DNA of 64,000 nt from Culex pipiens pallens. Taxonomy: Eukaryota > Arthropoda > Insecta > Diptera > Culicidae. Below, piece after piece: positions 23,317 to 34,793 of this stretch. Each line of letters starts with the position of its first letter. Position 1 is the stretch's first letter. Under the pieces are notes generated by a model that was not told the DNA's origin, did no database searches, and saw nothing but the letters and a program-made list of their open reading frames with translations. Where the stretch lies: NCBI RefSeq assembly GCF_016801865.2, contig NC_068938.1, forward strand, positions 54,346,950 through 54,410,949, in the 5' to 3' direction. The position numbers were made by a program, and so were the translations under genes.

Positions 23317-23420
23317 TGATTGGTGAATAATCAAGTTACAATAAGTTCTTTAGAAGAGTTCTGGAGTTCCTATCAGCTGTGTGTTACATTATAATCCATT
23401 TTGGAACAATTATTGCTTTT
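23317..23420 (-). mobile_element. 3' end of a LINE with TTGAA tail, copy 2
   Basis: Reverse complement of the 3' end seen at 14470-14605: GGTGAATAATCAAGTTACAA and CAGCTGTGTGTTAC correspond to its GTAACTTGATTATTCAC and CACAGCTG. The tail (CGAATTGAAT on the minus strand) lies at the left border. A 5'-truncated insertion. Confidence 0.6.
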
Positions 23421-23662
23421 AACCAGATAATAGTGGTACCATTCACGGACACGAGATCGAGATAATAGTGGTACCACTCACGGACACAGAGAACACAGCT
23501 CGAGATTGGCGTGAGAATTATTCTATCCAGGTTCATTTGCAAAAAAAGTTCATCCGTCAACACAAAAAACCAAAAGTGTCAACTACGGGAATCGAACCAG
23601 AGACCTTTGACACACTAACTCAATGACTTAACTGCCTCGGCCACCAAAGCTTGGTGAACAAG
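23421..23662 (-). mobile_element. tRNA-derived SINE
   Basis: On the minus strand it starts with a tRNA-like head at about 23660-23575: A-box-like TGGTGGCCGAGGCAG and B-box GGTTCGATTCC, a perfect match to the consensus. The TGGCCGAG motif resembles the D-arm of Leu/Ser tRNAs. A 150-bp body follows. It includes a tandem duplication of about 34 bp around GATAATAGTGGTACCA (from 23427 and from 23461). No clear TSD was found. Confidence 0.6.
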
Positions 23663-25640
23663 GTGTGGTCAGATGTCAATGTATGGTACTTGTTGTAGAT
23701 TTATTGTTTCAATTAACGAATGAACTCATTTGTTATGATGGTGTGCGTTGGTAGCACTATTCTCTCGATTTTGGCGCTGAGCCCTCAATAAATTTTGAGG
23801 GAACGATTCTCTCGACTCGGAATTTTGAGTGTAAGAAAAAAATGGAAACTTGTCCAAAAATCTTATTTAATGAATGATTTAAATTTGACATTATTCAAGT
23901 GTAACTCCATGAACTACCCGAAAAAAAAAACAAACGAAAGTGAATCTCTGCCCTGCCCTGAATCCGTCCAAATCTTTCACTTTCAATCGTGTGATGACGT
24001 GTGTGTAAAAGAGACGCAACTGAAACAAAAACAACAAAAAACCCCCAACAGAAATAAATTATTCGTATTCTCACTTTGCTACGAGAGACTGCTGCTGCTG
24101 TGGTGACTGCGTTTGTACCCGCCCGTACACGTGGTCGTGGCCAGGAGGAAAGTGAGAATTTAATTGAAATATCCACGCCGGAATGTGGAGCAGCAGCGCG
24201 CCGTGGTCAGCAGTAGTTCCGAGCGTGACTTGCGCAAAGAATCAATCTCGTTCGATGGGTTCCCCCCTAAAAGTGACCTCAACCTTCCCGGGGTCGACCG
24301 TTGGAATCTGCGGGGCCTGCGAGGGAGAAAATTATCCTAGATTGGTCAGGCCCAGGCCAAGGTCCAGTCGGACACGTGAGGTCCGGCTAGAACACACACA
24401 TTCCGGGGCAAACCGCAAGTTAAAGGGGGGAAGAACGGGGATGGCCAAATGATCGATCACCTGTGTGCGGCCTACGGGAGGGTTCCCGCCGTGCAGTTTC
24501 CAGACGGGGCTGGCAGGGGTGCCAACAGTGGAGATAAATTTCTTGAAAAATGTCAACATTGTAATGCTCTTGAAAAGCTTAATTCTGCATTAGCGTGTTT
24601 TTAATGGGCTTGATTTTTTTTTTTTTTTGAAATGTTCAGATCTTCCAGCACTGCCACCTCCGATATCTACGTGTTGTTTACTGTATCGACTATGGTACTG
24701 CTCTCGACAAAAGTACAGTGTGACCGTAAAAACTGGTTCTGAACCTCCTCCCCATCTCTGGCATCCCACCTCGCCACCAAGCTTGGCGTTCCTCGGGGGC
24801 TCTCCAGGGCTCGGCATCGACCCATCTTCCTTGACTGACTTGGCCGAGTCTTGGCCCACCTTCACCACAGCACAACACACCTGACGGCGATGTTTTGGCC
24901 GGTGTAGATTTACATAATTGTACGCGATCGCAGCGCCGACGACGAAGCCGGCATCAACTTCAGCAGCATCAGTCTTGTGCCGTGGACTGGGTTTGGCACT
25001 TGGGAGAGAGATTCGTCCCCCTGCAGCAATCTAGTGAAGCATAAGTACGGGGTTTTGGGACAGTTTTGACGTGGCGATGATTGGGAAGGAATTTTCTAAA
25101 CTGCACGGTTTGGATCTGCCAACCGGAAGAAATGAAACACCTCGAAAAAACATCTTGGAATTTTCAAAAAAATATCATTTTTTTGTAGCCATAACACTTA
25201 ACATTTGTAAATTAGAAACTAATCTTAATTCATATTAGTGTAAAATTGTCCTAAGTATCGGGTAATACAGTCCGTTTTCCGATTCGACTTCATTTTAATC
25301 AGATAACATTGAAACTTTAAGACATTTAAATAATTCTTATCCAAACTAATTAACTAATTTCTTTAAAAAAAAATAAATCTTTTCTTGAGGTACTTTGAAC
25401 AATTCTCTACCGAGCTCCATATAGTTCCATCCCATTCCTTTTGAATTTATTTGAGTGTTTTCAATTTTGCAAAAAAAAAATCTTTAGCTTATCAATGTCA
25501 CCCCAATTACGACAATTTATTATTTGGAAACCAATACAATGTTGCTAAAACTAGCCTAGTTACGACACGAATGCCATTGCAATGGTAAAGTGTCTTTAAT
25601 AAAACTAATAATAATTAAAACTAGCCGACTTCGCCAGCTG
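23663..25640. other. Unclassified sequence with GC-richer island
   Basis: 23920-25130 is the largest GC-richer island in the left half of the window. It has overlapping frames of 62-103 codons on both strands; none shows a domain. Part of it may be unique regulatory or transcribed DNA. The rest is AT-rich. Confidence 0.4.
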
Positions 25641-25762
25641 AAGATCTAGCAACTCTGACTATGACTCCGACTCCAGTTTTTTAGAATTTGCTGATTCTGG
25701 CTTCAACTTCAACTCCCGGTCCTCAAATAGACTCGGCTCCACCTAATCCGACTTCCTAGTTT
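25641..25762. mobile_element. Relic of the GACTCC-rich hAT element
   Basis: GACTCCGACTCCAG and CAACTTCAACTCCCGGTCC with CGACTTCC resemble the subterminal GACTCC repeats of the full element at 34794-36340. No ends survive. Confidence 0.4.
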
Positions 25763-25769
25763 TCATACA

Positions 25770-26090
25770 GATAAGTGAGATCCACCTACAAAAAAGTATG
25801 TAAATGTCACTTGAACGGTCATAACATGTTACAGTGCTGCCAGATCTTCAAACTTTTAGAATTGAATTTCTTAAGCCTGATCTACAATGGCAATTCGCAG
25901 AATGTTGCGTCTGTCACTTTTGTCCTTGTTTACTTCGTTACTTCGATGTCAGACAGGGATCGCAGCAACCGATAGTCGATACTCGATACATCTGGATCAA
26001 CTTGTTAATTGTTTTCGCATAAAATTGCGTAAGTTTGATTGTAGATGAGGCTGCAGTTAAGTGAGATCCAGCTAAAAAAGAACCTAGAAA
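25770..26090 (-). repeat. Old relic of the 164-bp repeat unit
   Basis: GTGAGATCC, AAAAAAGTA, a stretch like ATATCACTTAAGTGGTCATAAC, and GCTGCCAGATCTTCAA follow in the same order as in the 164-bp units at 39771 onward, and AAGTGAGATCCAGC recurs at about 26060. The sequence is far more diverged than the four arrays on the right side of the window, so this is an older insertion. Confidence 0.5.
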
Positions 26091-26512
26091 AATTACATAA
26101 AAAATCCAAATAATACAAAAAAAGTCATAAAACATTCAGAAAATAGCCCAGCTCCCGCAGGGCTAGCGTTCAAGGACTTTATCAAATGATTGCTTGCGCA
26201 AAACGCAAGCATCAGTGCACCCTCCCTTGAACGGAGCAAAAAAAAAAGGGTCTCGTGGGACAAGATAAGACACAACCGGTGAATATTGCAACATGAAGTG
26301 CAAGAGGAAGGCAGTGTGGGGCGTTGTGGGTATGGGATCTGTTTCAACGTCCGGCCGGGCGACCACGGCGAGGAAGGAAGATAAAAACGCGCTTATCCGG
26401 GGGCACTTTTCTGTAGTTTCATGACTTTGAACACACTGCGCAGGGCTTGTCGGGGCTGCGTCTGGAAGTTTTGCCGTTGCTGCTTGCATTACAGAATGTT
26501 ATGTTTGTGCAG
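26091..26512. other. GC-richer unclassified sequence
   Basis: Overlapping minus-strand frames of 84 and 108 codons lie here, with Ala/Pro/Thr- and Phe/Leu-rich content and no recognisable domain. Confidence 0.4.
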
Positions 26513-26887
26513 TAGGGTGCTCTGAATATTTTGGCTTTTTTGCAAACCCACAACCTGAATATTGTTTCTTGCGTATTTTAGGTCTCTGGGCCAAATATGG
26601 CCAAATTTAGTTAAAATTTACTCATTGATACCAGATGGTGAAGTTTATAAGAGAAAAATCGAAAAATGATTTAAGATTTTTTTACAATTTTGCCGTGAGA
26701 ATTTAATATACAATAAAAACCTCTACAACTTTGTACAAGAGACCAAAGCTGTAAAATTTGATCCTGCAAAGTATTTATCGATCAAAAAACAGTCAATCCT
26801 TACCAAATCCGCTCTAAATCGCTCATAAAAATACCAAACACATTTTCCGCTTATGGAGCAGGGGCTCATTTTTATCTGATCACCCTA
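26513..26887. mobile_element. hAT MITE, 8-bp TSD with one mismatch
   Basis: Starts TAGGGTGCTC and ends TGATCACCCTA, with flanks TTGTGCAG (26505-26512) and TTATGCAG (26888-26895). The TAGGG start and 8-bp duplication fit hAT. The interior is noncoding. Confidence 0.7.
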
Positions 26888-28126
26888 TTATGCAGCCACC
26901 ATCAAGGAGGGTACCAAAGATGATACACTCAGAGGCTCTTTGGAGTAACCTTTGCTGTCAGACACGAAAAGTGGCTTGACAGCGTTAGTCGCAAGTCGAC
27001 GTCACACCACTGCAGTCATCAAGAATGCGGGTTTTGTCAACTATTGAAAAAATAACTGGAAGAGTTAATTTTGATTTAGAAAAAAATAAGAATATATAAA
27101 TATTGAAATAACAAGCCATAGTTTCAACATTTGCATGAAAAAAGCGTTTTACAATGCATTTAACACTAGTTCAGATGTTTTGCAATCATTAGTTTTCAAA
27201 AAAAATTACGAAAACAAAAATTTTAGCAAAAAAAAAAAACTTTTTGCGATAATATACATCGAAAATTATCAAAAAAATCAAATGATTTCAAAATCAACCA
27301 AAACATGATAAAAATGATTCTAAACGCAGGGGAATGCATTTTAAATTGATTTCAACTGATTGCACTTAAATTTTCATTGAAATATTGAAGTTTTTTGAAA
27401 AAATATTTTTTTGTGCCCCCTGATTTTTCGGGCCAACTTTGAAGGGTGATGAACCTCGTTGGATAAATGTACTACTAGTGCCGAAAAATCTTCTTTTTGC
27501 AACTTGTTGTATAAACTACTATTAAATAGTTTTGAAAAAAAAATGAAAATTAATTTAAGAAGAACGTTTAAAAATACAACAACAAACAACAACAACAACA
27601 ACAAACAACAACAACAATCAAAAATATCTATGAAATGCGATTTTCAAGAAAAAAAATCCATGGAGTTTATATTTTAATGAAACTCACGCCCTTTTTTAAA
27701 AAAAAATATTTCTAGGATCCTAATCTATAATTTCAGAGCCGAAAACAGTCAAACTTTTTTTTCAAGCTTAGTATACCCTTTGATCTTTATCAAACCAAGG
27801 TTAGATGATGAGAAATTCTTTAGAATTTTCTATTTTTTTCTGGTTTTTTTATTTCGTAATTTTTGATTTAAATGAAACTTAGTCTATGCATTCCCTGTTT
27901 AAAAAAGGCCATCTTGCATAATTAGTTTTTCCATGCAATGCTCCATACAATTTTTCAGGCTGGTCAAATAAAATGATAAGGGATTTTTAGATCGAAATGG
28001 TGTCTCCTGCAAAGTTGTAGGCAATAAAAAACCTTTTCAGAAAAAATGGGTGCTATGAAAAAAGTAATCCCTAATTTTATATTTGATTTTTGAGTTGAAT
28101 AACGACTGACTTTCAGTCCTAACCTG
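26888..28126. other. AT-rich stretch with ACA-rich tract
   Basis: Contains an imperfect (AAC)n tract at about 27578-27618. The part from 27950 to 28130 looks like eroded repeat sequence. No gene seen. Confidence 0.45.
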
Positions 28127-28842
28127 CACTCAAAAAAAAAATTCCGAATGTTACATCATTTATGATGTAACACTTTTGCACGTCATTAAACATTTAAATT
28201 TAAATGCAATTTGATGTAAATTTGCAACAAATTATACGTAAAAACATGATTTTACGTGTGATTTAACCGTTTACGTCGAATCTCACGTTTACATCAACTG
28301 AATTTACATGTAGTTAATTTTTTCCGTGTCGAGAACCGGCTCCGTGGCTTAATGGTTATGGCTTCTGCCTCACAAGCAGAAGGTCCAGGGATCAAATCCC
28401 GGTCGGTACCTTTGAAATTTGGAATCAGGAATTGGAACTTTGAATATGAACAAAAACGAAACAGAATCAGGTGGGATTCGAACTCACACCTTTGGACTTA
28501 TGGTCTGGGACTCTAACTAGTCAGCCATCTGAAGGTTATAAAACATGTTGTATTAAATACGCTCTGATCCCTGATTTGCCTGAAGGGATTGGGAGTCTTA
28601 AGATAGATCAAGGATCCGTCTGGTGCTATGTTAAGGCGGGGCTGGACAATGCCCAACGACCTCGAAATTGGGCCGCTAGGATCTCTGCCATTCTGAAATG
28701 GGTCGTTGGAAGCAGCGCGAGGGCTATCACCACCTAATACCCGGGACTGAGATAAGTTGTATCAGCATTCGGCATATACAAAGTCTGATACAAATTATAC
28801 TTTCCCATAATTTCGCTACCGGTTAGCGGGTATTGGATTGGA

Positions 28843-28894
<52 letters not shown>

Positions 28895-28938
28895 AATTTT
28901 TTCCGTGTCGAGTAAATTCACATATTTTTTTCTGTGTG
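28127..28938. mobile_element. CACA-ended MITE interrupted by a SINE
   Basis: The outer parts (28127-28333 and 28913-28938) match, inverted, the uninterrupted 227-bp copy at 31150-31376: shared pieces include TTACATCATTTATGATGTAA and the CATTTAAATTTAAATGCAAT block. The uninterrupted copy reads straight through the point where the SINE sits here, so it gives the empty site. Right end TTTTTTTCTGTGTG; left end CACTCAAAAAAAAA. Confidence 0.75.
28334..28890 (+). mobile_element. SINE with two facing tRNA-like units and (AC)n tail
   Basis: Inserted with a perfect 22-bp TSD (28312-28333 and 28891-28912, sharing TTAATTTTTTCCGTGTCGAG). The head at 28334-28410 folds as a tRNA: anticodon stem TCTGC/GCAGA with loop CTCACAA, giving anticodon CAC (Val-type); A-box TGGCTTAATGG; B-box GGATCAAATCC. 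A second tRNA-like unit follows on the opposite strand (28467-28530; minus-strand box GAGTTCGAATCCCACC). The 3' 320 bp match the 3' end of the insertion at 3036-4125, and the tail is about 25 AC units. The 88-codon frame across it is incidental. Confidence 0.85.
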
Positions 28939-29557
28939 GTCCCAGCACTTAAGAGGAAACAATAAAATAAGTTATGATAAAGGTTGAATTCATAAAAATC
29001 GAGAGTTTTTAAAAAGTTTTACGAGACTAAAATAGGCATCTTTTGCGCTACATTTGAGGATGTTGCAAAATCTGGAACCAAAGTTATGATTTTTGGAATA
29101 AAAAATAAGGTTTTTGTAAAAAAACAAAATTTTAGTAAAATCAAATTTTTAAATATTTTTTGAATTGCATTTGAATTTGCAATTGAAAATGACTTTCCAC
29201 TCTTTTTTTGTGAAATGCACCGTTTTCAAGTTGTATGTGGTGTAAGGTGAAATTTTTCAAGTGATCTTCAGTTTTAAGAAATTTAAAATTTTCACTGGAG
29301 GAAATTTTTAAAATCATCATTAAAATATTTTTCATAACCTAATTTTCAAATTGGTTCGATTTTTAATGTAAAAAAATTAAACATGTATGAAATGTTGGGT
29401 TCTTTTCATTATAAATAAATTTCGAAGTTTATAAATCTAGCTCAACATTTTTAAATATCCAAATTAAGTGTTTTCAATCATTTCAAAAGATTTTTCATGA
29501 TTCTAAATGATTCAAATTGCCTTTTTCCTCAAATGTAATTCTAAAGGGAGAATCAGC
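28939..29557. other. AT-rich stretch, nothing recognised
   Basis: No feature that I can support. Confidence 0.5.
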
Positions 29558-29694
29558 AGCGCCGAGTTCTGACTGAGTATGGGGGGCAAATGGGAAGGCA
29601 GCCTCTCTCGCCAAGAGAAAAGGTCAAAATTTCGGGGGGAGGGGGGTCAAAAGGTCCCGTGCCCCCCCTAAGTCGGCACCCTTGGGTTGAACTG
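29558..29694. mobile_element. Possible small hAT-like fragment, G/C-tract rich
   Basis: Left CAGCAGCGCCGAGTT and right AAGTCGGCACCCTTG are imperfect inverted repeats about 137 bp apart. The interior holds runs of G and C (GGGGGGAGGGGGG near 29634). The 8 bp on each side (GGGAGAAT and GGTTGAAC) match at only five positions, so the call is weak. Confidence 0.35.
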
Positions 29695-30137
29695 TAATTT
29701 TTACCACTCGAATCCGGTGCTACATTGATAAGAGCAGACAATTTCACAAAAGTTCCATTTTCTAACAATACTTTCCAAGCTAAGGGAAATATACCAATTT
29801 TGTCACGCTAAGTTTTTGACCTATTCTCGTCACTTTTGCAGTTTGCAGCTTGGGGCGATTTGGGACAGCTGTTTAAACCGTGTCGTCGCTTGTCTTATCT
29901 TTTTACAGCAGACGTGAAAATGATAGGAACAGATTTAAGAATAAAAAACTCCTCTCGGATTAAGGTGAAGCCGTTGATCATTTTGGAAGAAAATTGATCA
30001 TCACTCTAAAATGTTCTTTCAATTTAACGAATTTCTGCTCCAAAATTAATCAGCATGTGCCGGTTGTTGCCTTCTTGAAGCCACTGAAGGAATTTTTGAT
30101 CTAAATCAATTGTGCTTCAAAATTTATATAATTTTGT
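29695..30137. other. Unclassified, probably old repeat sequence
   Basis: The stretch 30048-30137 (ATCAGCATGTGCCGG, AAGGAATTTTTGATC, CAAAATTTATATAATTTTG) is similar to 31450-31535 on the other side of the inserted hAT and MITE. The surrounding element was therefore an older repeat with tandem internal modules. Confidence 0.45.
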
Positions 30138-30145
30138 GGTACAGT

Positions 30146-31128
30146 TAGAGGGTGACGAGCGGGAATTCCCGGGAAATCGACCATTTTTGGACCTCTCGAT
30201 TCCCGGGAAATTCGGTCGAGACTCCCGGGAAATTTTAAACCTATAAATATCGAAGCAAAATTATACAAAATAATCAGAAAAACATTTGAAAAATTCAAAA
30301 TTGTTTTGAACATTGAATGTTCGATGTTAAAGTTCGAATAAACCAATGTTTCTCTAATCTTCTTATTCAGAAAGTGTAAATTTAAACTTGTCAAAAATTC
30401 TAATAACTATAATTAAGAGAAGCAAAAAACATGTGGACCTTAAAATTTACCTTAAAAAATATTTAGCAAATGTTTTATTTTCAGATTTTTTTTTATTATT
30501 TCTGAGAGGGAAAAGCTTATTCAAGTTAAGTTAAATTTCCTTATCTTCTCTCGAGCATAGCAATCCTCATAATCTAGTTTTTTTTGTGAACATTTATGTT
30601 TTCCTGATAACTGAAAATATTTCTTCAATGAATATTTACAGTTGACCTTAAAAAAAACAGTTAAATTTGTTGTTTTGAGTCGATGTTTATCATATTGCAA
30701 AATTACCGATACTGGGAATTTATATATCAGCTATATTAGTTATTTTTATTACAAAAATCTAATAACAAGTTTGTGCAACTTTTGAAAAATAACTCAGTGC
30801 GAATTAAGATTCGTAAATATTTTAAACTAAAAATTTGAGTCTTAAAAGCGAGAAACGAGTTTGTATTTCCAGATTCAGAAAAAAATCCAAATGTTTTATA
30901 TAGTTCCTCAAAATAATGAGGCTACTTAAATTAACATTCCACAGAATAAGTATGAATAAATTGTAACTTAACTCATTGAAAACAAATAAATTTATACTTT
31001 TGATTTAAATTTTTTGGCATTATTGGCAAATTAAAAAAAAATCCCGGGTCCCGGGAATTCCCGGGAAATGGCCTAATTCAACTCTCGATTCCCGGGAAAT
31101 TGAAAATCTCGAGAATCGTCACCCTCTA
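30146..31128. mobile_element. Nonautonomous hAT element, perfect 8-bp TSD
   Basis: Starts TAGAGGGTGACGAGCGGG and ends with the inverted TCGTCACCCTCTA. The 8-bp duplication GGTACAGT lies at 30138-30145 and 31129-31136. The palindrome CGGGAATTCCCGGGAAAT sits just inside each end and is repeated, likely subterminal transposase-binding sites. The 983-bp interior is AT-rich; the longest frame (97 codons, minus) crosses the left end and encodes nothing recognisable, so transposase must come from elsewhere. This copy explains the CCCGGG-rich fragments at 440, 15960 and 61406. Confidence 0.88.
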
Positions 31129-31149
31129 GGTACAGTCATTGACGTCCTA

Positions 31150-31376
31150 CACAAAAAAAAATAAAATTTACTCGGCACGGAAAAAATGAATCACATGTAA
31201 ACTAAGTTGATGTAAACTTGAGATTCGACGTAAACGGTTGAATCACACGTTAAATCATGATTTTAAGTATAATTTGTTGCAAATTTACATCAAATTGCAT
31301 TTAAATTTAAATATTCAATGACGTACAAAAGTGTTACATCATAAATGGTGTAACATTGCAAATATTTTTTTGTGTG
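31150..31376. mobile_element. CACA-ended MITE, uninterrupted copy
   Basis: TA at both borders (31148-31149, 31377-31378); ends CACAAAAAAAAATAAAATTT and AATATTTTTTTGTGTG. Complete version of the element broken by the SINE at 28334-28890. It contains AAACGGTTGAATCACACGTT and the palindromic CATTTAAATTTAAATAT region. Confidence 0.8.
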
Positions 31377-31378
31377 TA

Positions 31379-32040
31379 GTTGGCAATAATTGATTAACGA
31401 TGATTTCCATAACTTCGCAAGGAATGGGATAATCGTTACCAAAAAGTATCAGCATGTGTAGGGCATTATTCTAAACAACTTGTAGAAGGAATTTTGTCAA
31501 AATATTGATAGCGACGCAAAATTTATATCTTTGAACAAAAAATCATGGCAAAGTCTTCACGTTAAACAGCTTGCACGCTTCATTTGATCAATATTTTTGG
31601 CGATTGAGGTAGAATAAACATAATTTAATCGTATTGAAATGGTTGAATCAGAAGAAGAAAAAAAACTCTGATTTTCTAAACAAAATGGAATTTCAAATAG
31701 TGAAAATTTTGTAAAAATTTGCCGAGAATTCTTGATTTGAATATGGTTTAAAATTCAAGGTCAAGAATTTCAAAGCTTTCTCGTTGAAAGCTAATGGCAA
31801 TCGAAGTCTGGAAAAAAGTGTAATTACGGATTAAAAATTACCATTTGATTGTGTCGGTTAGTAGCACTGAGCTGTCAATATTTTTTGGTGGAACTATTCT
31901 CTCGACCCTGTTTTTTGGGTGCAATTACAGTAGTAAAGTCTATTTGTGCTGATTTAAAAACATGAGTTGTCTGCAATTAAATGTACTCAAGTTTTTATTT
32001 TTAAACACTAACTTAGAAAAGTAAACGATTCCATTTTGAC
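31379..32040. other. AT-rich stretch with old repeat modules
   Basis: 31450-31535 is similar to 30048-30137. The text at about 31860-31925 (GTAGCACTGAGC, AACTATTCTCTCGACC) resembles 23750-23830 (GTAGCACTATTC, AACGATTCTCTCGACTC), indicating another eroded repeat. Confidence 0.4.
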
Positions 32041-32640
32041 ACTTCCCAGCCCATCCTATCAGAAGGTAATTAAAGGACCCCTCGTTTCATAAACCCCTGG
32101 TCGTATACATGATTAACGGTCCACCGGGCCGAGTCCCCGAAAAGATTTAACCCCGCGTGCGCCGCCGTGCCAATTGCATTCCCATCAGAGAGGCCGGGGC
32201 AAATTAAGCCCCAAACTACAAGAATTGCATACTGCAAACGACCGCGGTAATCTTATCTGCGCGGCTTAATCAATCATTGTCCTTCACCAGAGTGGGGAAG
32301 AGGTGAAAGAAAGAGTTCAGACTCGTGGTTTGGGGCTGCCCTCTTGGGGGATAAACCTTGGCAACAACAACAACTACAACAACAAAAAAGAGTGCATTTA
32401 AACGCCATATATGAGTTGTGTTCCGTCTCAAGGGGGGCTGAAAAGCGTTTGATGAATGAGATTTAATGCGAATTTAATATTGCGTTTGCGCCGAGGATGT
32501 AATCCGCGCACTGTTATTGGCTGAGGGCAGGACTGGATGTTCTGAATGTTGCACCGACGGCCGCGCGCGGTCATTAACCGGAATTCCCTCCCATTTTGTG
32601 ATGTGCCTCGGCACTGGTGGGTAATGCACTCTCTTGAAGC
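32041..32640. other. GC-richer unclassified sequence
   Basis: A GC-richer island with an (AAC)n-like tract at 32361-32385 and an early part of a 72-codon frame (32546-32764). No recognisable product. Confidence 0.4.
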
Positions 32641-33160
32641 TTTTTTTTTTTTTTTTGCTAAGCCTTCTAGGCTAAATGTGAGTGAAGTGAAGTTTTTGAT
32701 GGATTCCAGTTCAGAGAATGAACGGGATCAACGCATCGCTGGGCTTCGCTGCTACGAGCAATGAGAACTATTAATTTTGCATTTTGTGCAAGGTGCATTT
32801 CGCAATAAAGTATGGTGTTTTGAAATCATAATTCATTATTTTAATATAAATCTGTCACTCATACGAAACTGACAAATGTTGTTCCGATTACTTCTCAGAT
32901 TCATGATTTGTTTTTCAAGAGTAAATTTGTTCACTAGGCTAAGTCTAGGCTAGTTTTCGGACCACTTTAACATGGCTGTAACAAAACTAGTGGGCAATCA
33001 AAACAAAATATGAGTTGAATTTGATCAATTAATGCAAATCAGGGCCATATGGAGCGTAATAAAATACGCTCAATTGGAGAATGTATTTAAGGTGCTTGAC
33101 AAAATCCTTAACAACTATCTACTTCTGACCTTTTTAGTAACATACTCTTGCTCTATTTGT
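32641..33160. other. AT-rich stretch
   Basis: Holds a 16-base T-run at 32642-32657 and a small palindrome GAGCGTAATAAAATACGCTC at 33052-33071. Nothing else. Confidence 0.5.
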
Positions 33161-33770
33161 TATCCATTAGCGCAGATTGCAGAATTTCTCCCCCCTCAAA
33201 CCAATTCCGCTTGCGTGTGGGAATGTAGCAGCGAGAACTTACCTCATCAGCTGCGAAGGTCCCGCTCCAGTATTCAGATCCAGATCCCATTACCTCCGGC
33301 CATCCTCTCAGCCGGTGCCAGAGAATGAACCTGTCTCCTCTTTATCGCAAAAAATAACGGGTCACAGGAAACTCAATTGGAAGGCCCACTTTCCTGTGGT
33401 CGATTCTCGCCGTGATATGGCGGTGGTGGCGGCGGCACCGAAAAGTCACACAAAGTCGCTCCGAGGTTGGCTCTGATTCGATTCGGAAACAGAAAAGATC
33501 AATCAGCAATCGGAAAACAATCGCAACGACTTTCCTTCGGTTAAGAGCCCTCACCAAAGTTTGGCGGCAAAAAAAAAGCTACGGAGAGGCCTGGGCGTGC
33601 GCGCCCGATTGGCCGCCATTTCGGTGATTGATATCGATTCTATTCAAATAAGGTTTCGAAATTGGAACTATGGAACAAATATCAACTCCATTATCTGAAG
33701 TTGAAGGTGGTGGACGAGGAGTGCGGATGGTGGTGCTGGGGAATCGAATTAATCTTGCACTGAGCGAAAA
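33161..33770. other. GC-richer unclassified sequence
   Basis: Five overlapping frames of 71-99 codons on both strands, none with a domain. Purine-rich and CGG-rich text around 33410-33440. Candidate unique noncoding or exonic DNA; undecided. Confidence 0.4.
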
Positions 33771-34793
33771 ACTTTCGAAATTTATGAGTTGGGAGATTCT
33801 CTGCAAGTTGGTTTTCAAGTTAGAGGAACTTTATTTTCTTTTTGTTAAAAATTGATACAATATTGTGATCTATTAAAAAATGATGTATCGTGACTCACAT
33901 TAACGATTCATCTCTCAATTCAAGATGCAAAATATGACGGATGGATGTATAGAAAAAAGCCAAGGCTGTAAATCAAATAGATCAGAAAAGTTTGACAAAG
34001 CGATACTGATGAGCTAAAACATTATAACTTTCTAACTGCAAAATTATTAAAAAATGTAATCGTTTGTATGTGAATAGTCCTGAAAAATAAGGACGAAGGG
34101 CAGGGCAGAATTGTAATTGTTAGTTTTCCCTTACAAACTCGTATAGAAAATTATTGTTGACTTAAGGGTGCACAGCAACCTAGGAAGATGTTGTCTTCTT
34201 ATTCCAAAATTGTCAAACTTACCGACCCAATCCTGCAACAATCTAATTGTAAAAATAGTCAAACTTTGTTGTAAATTAAATAAAAAATTATAGCGATAGT
34301 TCCCAAAGTTTTGAAGATACTAAATTGACTGTAACAAAAATCTGGGTTGATCTCTGGTTGATGTGTACTATTAAGCTGGTCGAGTTTTCGTCCAATCGAG
34401 CTCGTATGTGAGATTTAGTCAATCTAGAATGACATATTTCTACATTTTTGTAAGACCCAATCTCACCCCAGACCCTATTGCACCCCTGATGATGGTACTC
34501 TATAGCTTACAATAATAAAAGGAAACTTTCGATAAATTGATTCAATTTAAAAAAAAAATCAGAATTAAAGAATTTAAAAAATGTCTCAAGCGATTTTTTT
34601 TTATAAATCCAAATATGTGTTTCGAACAGATGAGAACTCTTCAACCCCCTTATTTTCATATTCTCATTTGGATTTAATAACGGACATTTTTTAATAGCTG
34701 TAAAATGAAAACATAAATTTAAAAAAAAAAATCAATAACAAAAGTATTTGATATTTTTGCGATATTGCGCATTATAAATAAATAAATTTTAAG
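33771..34793. other. AT-rich stretch, nothing recognised
   Basis: No gene or clear repeat border. Confidence 0.5.
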
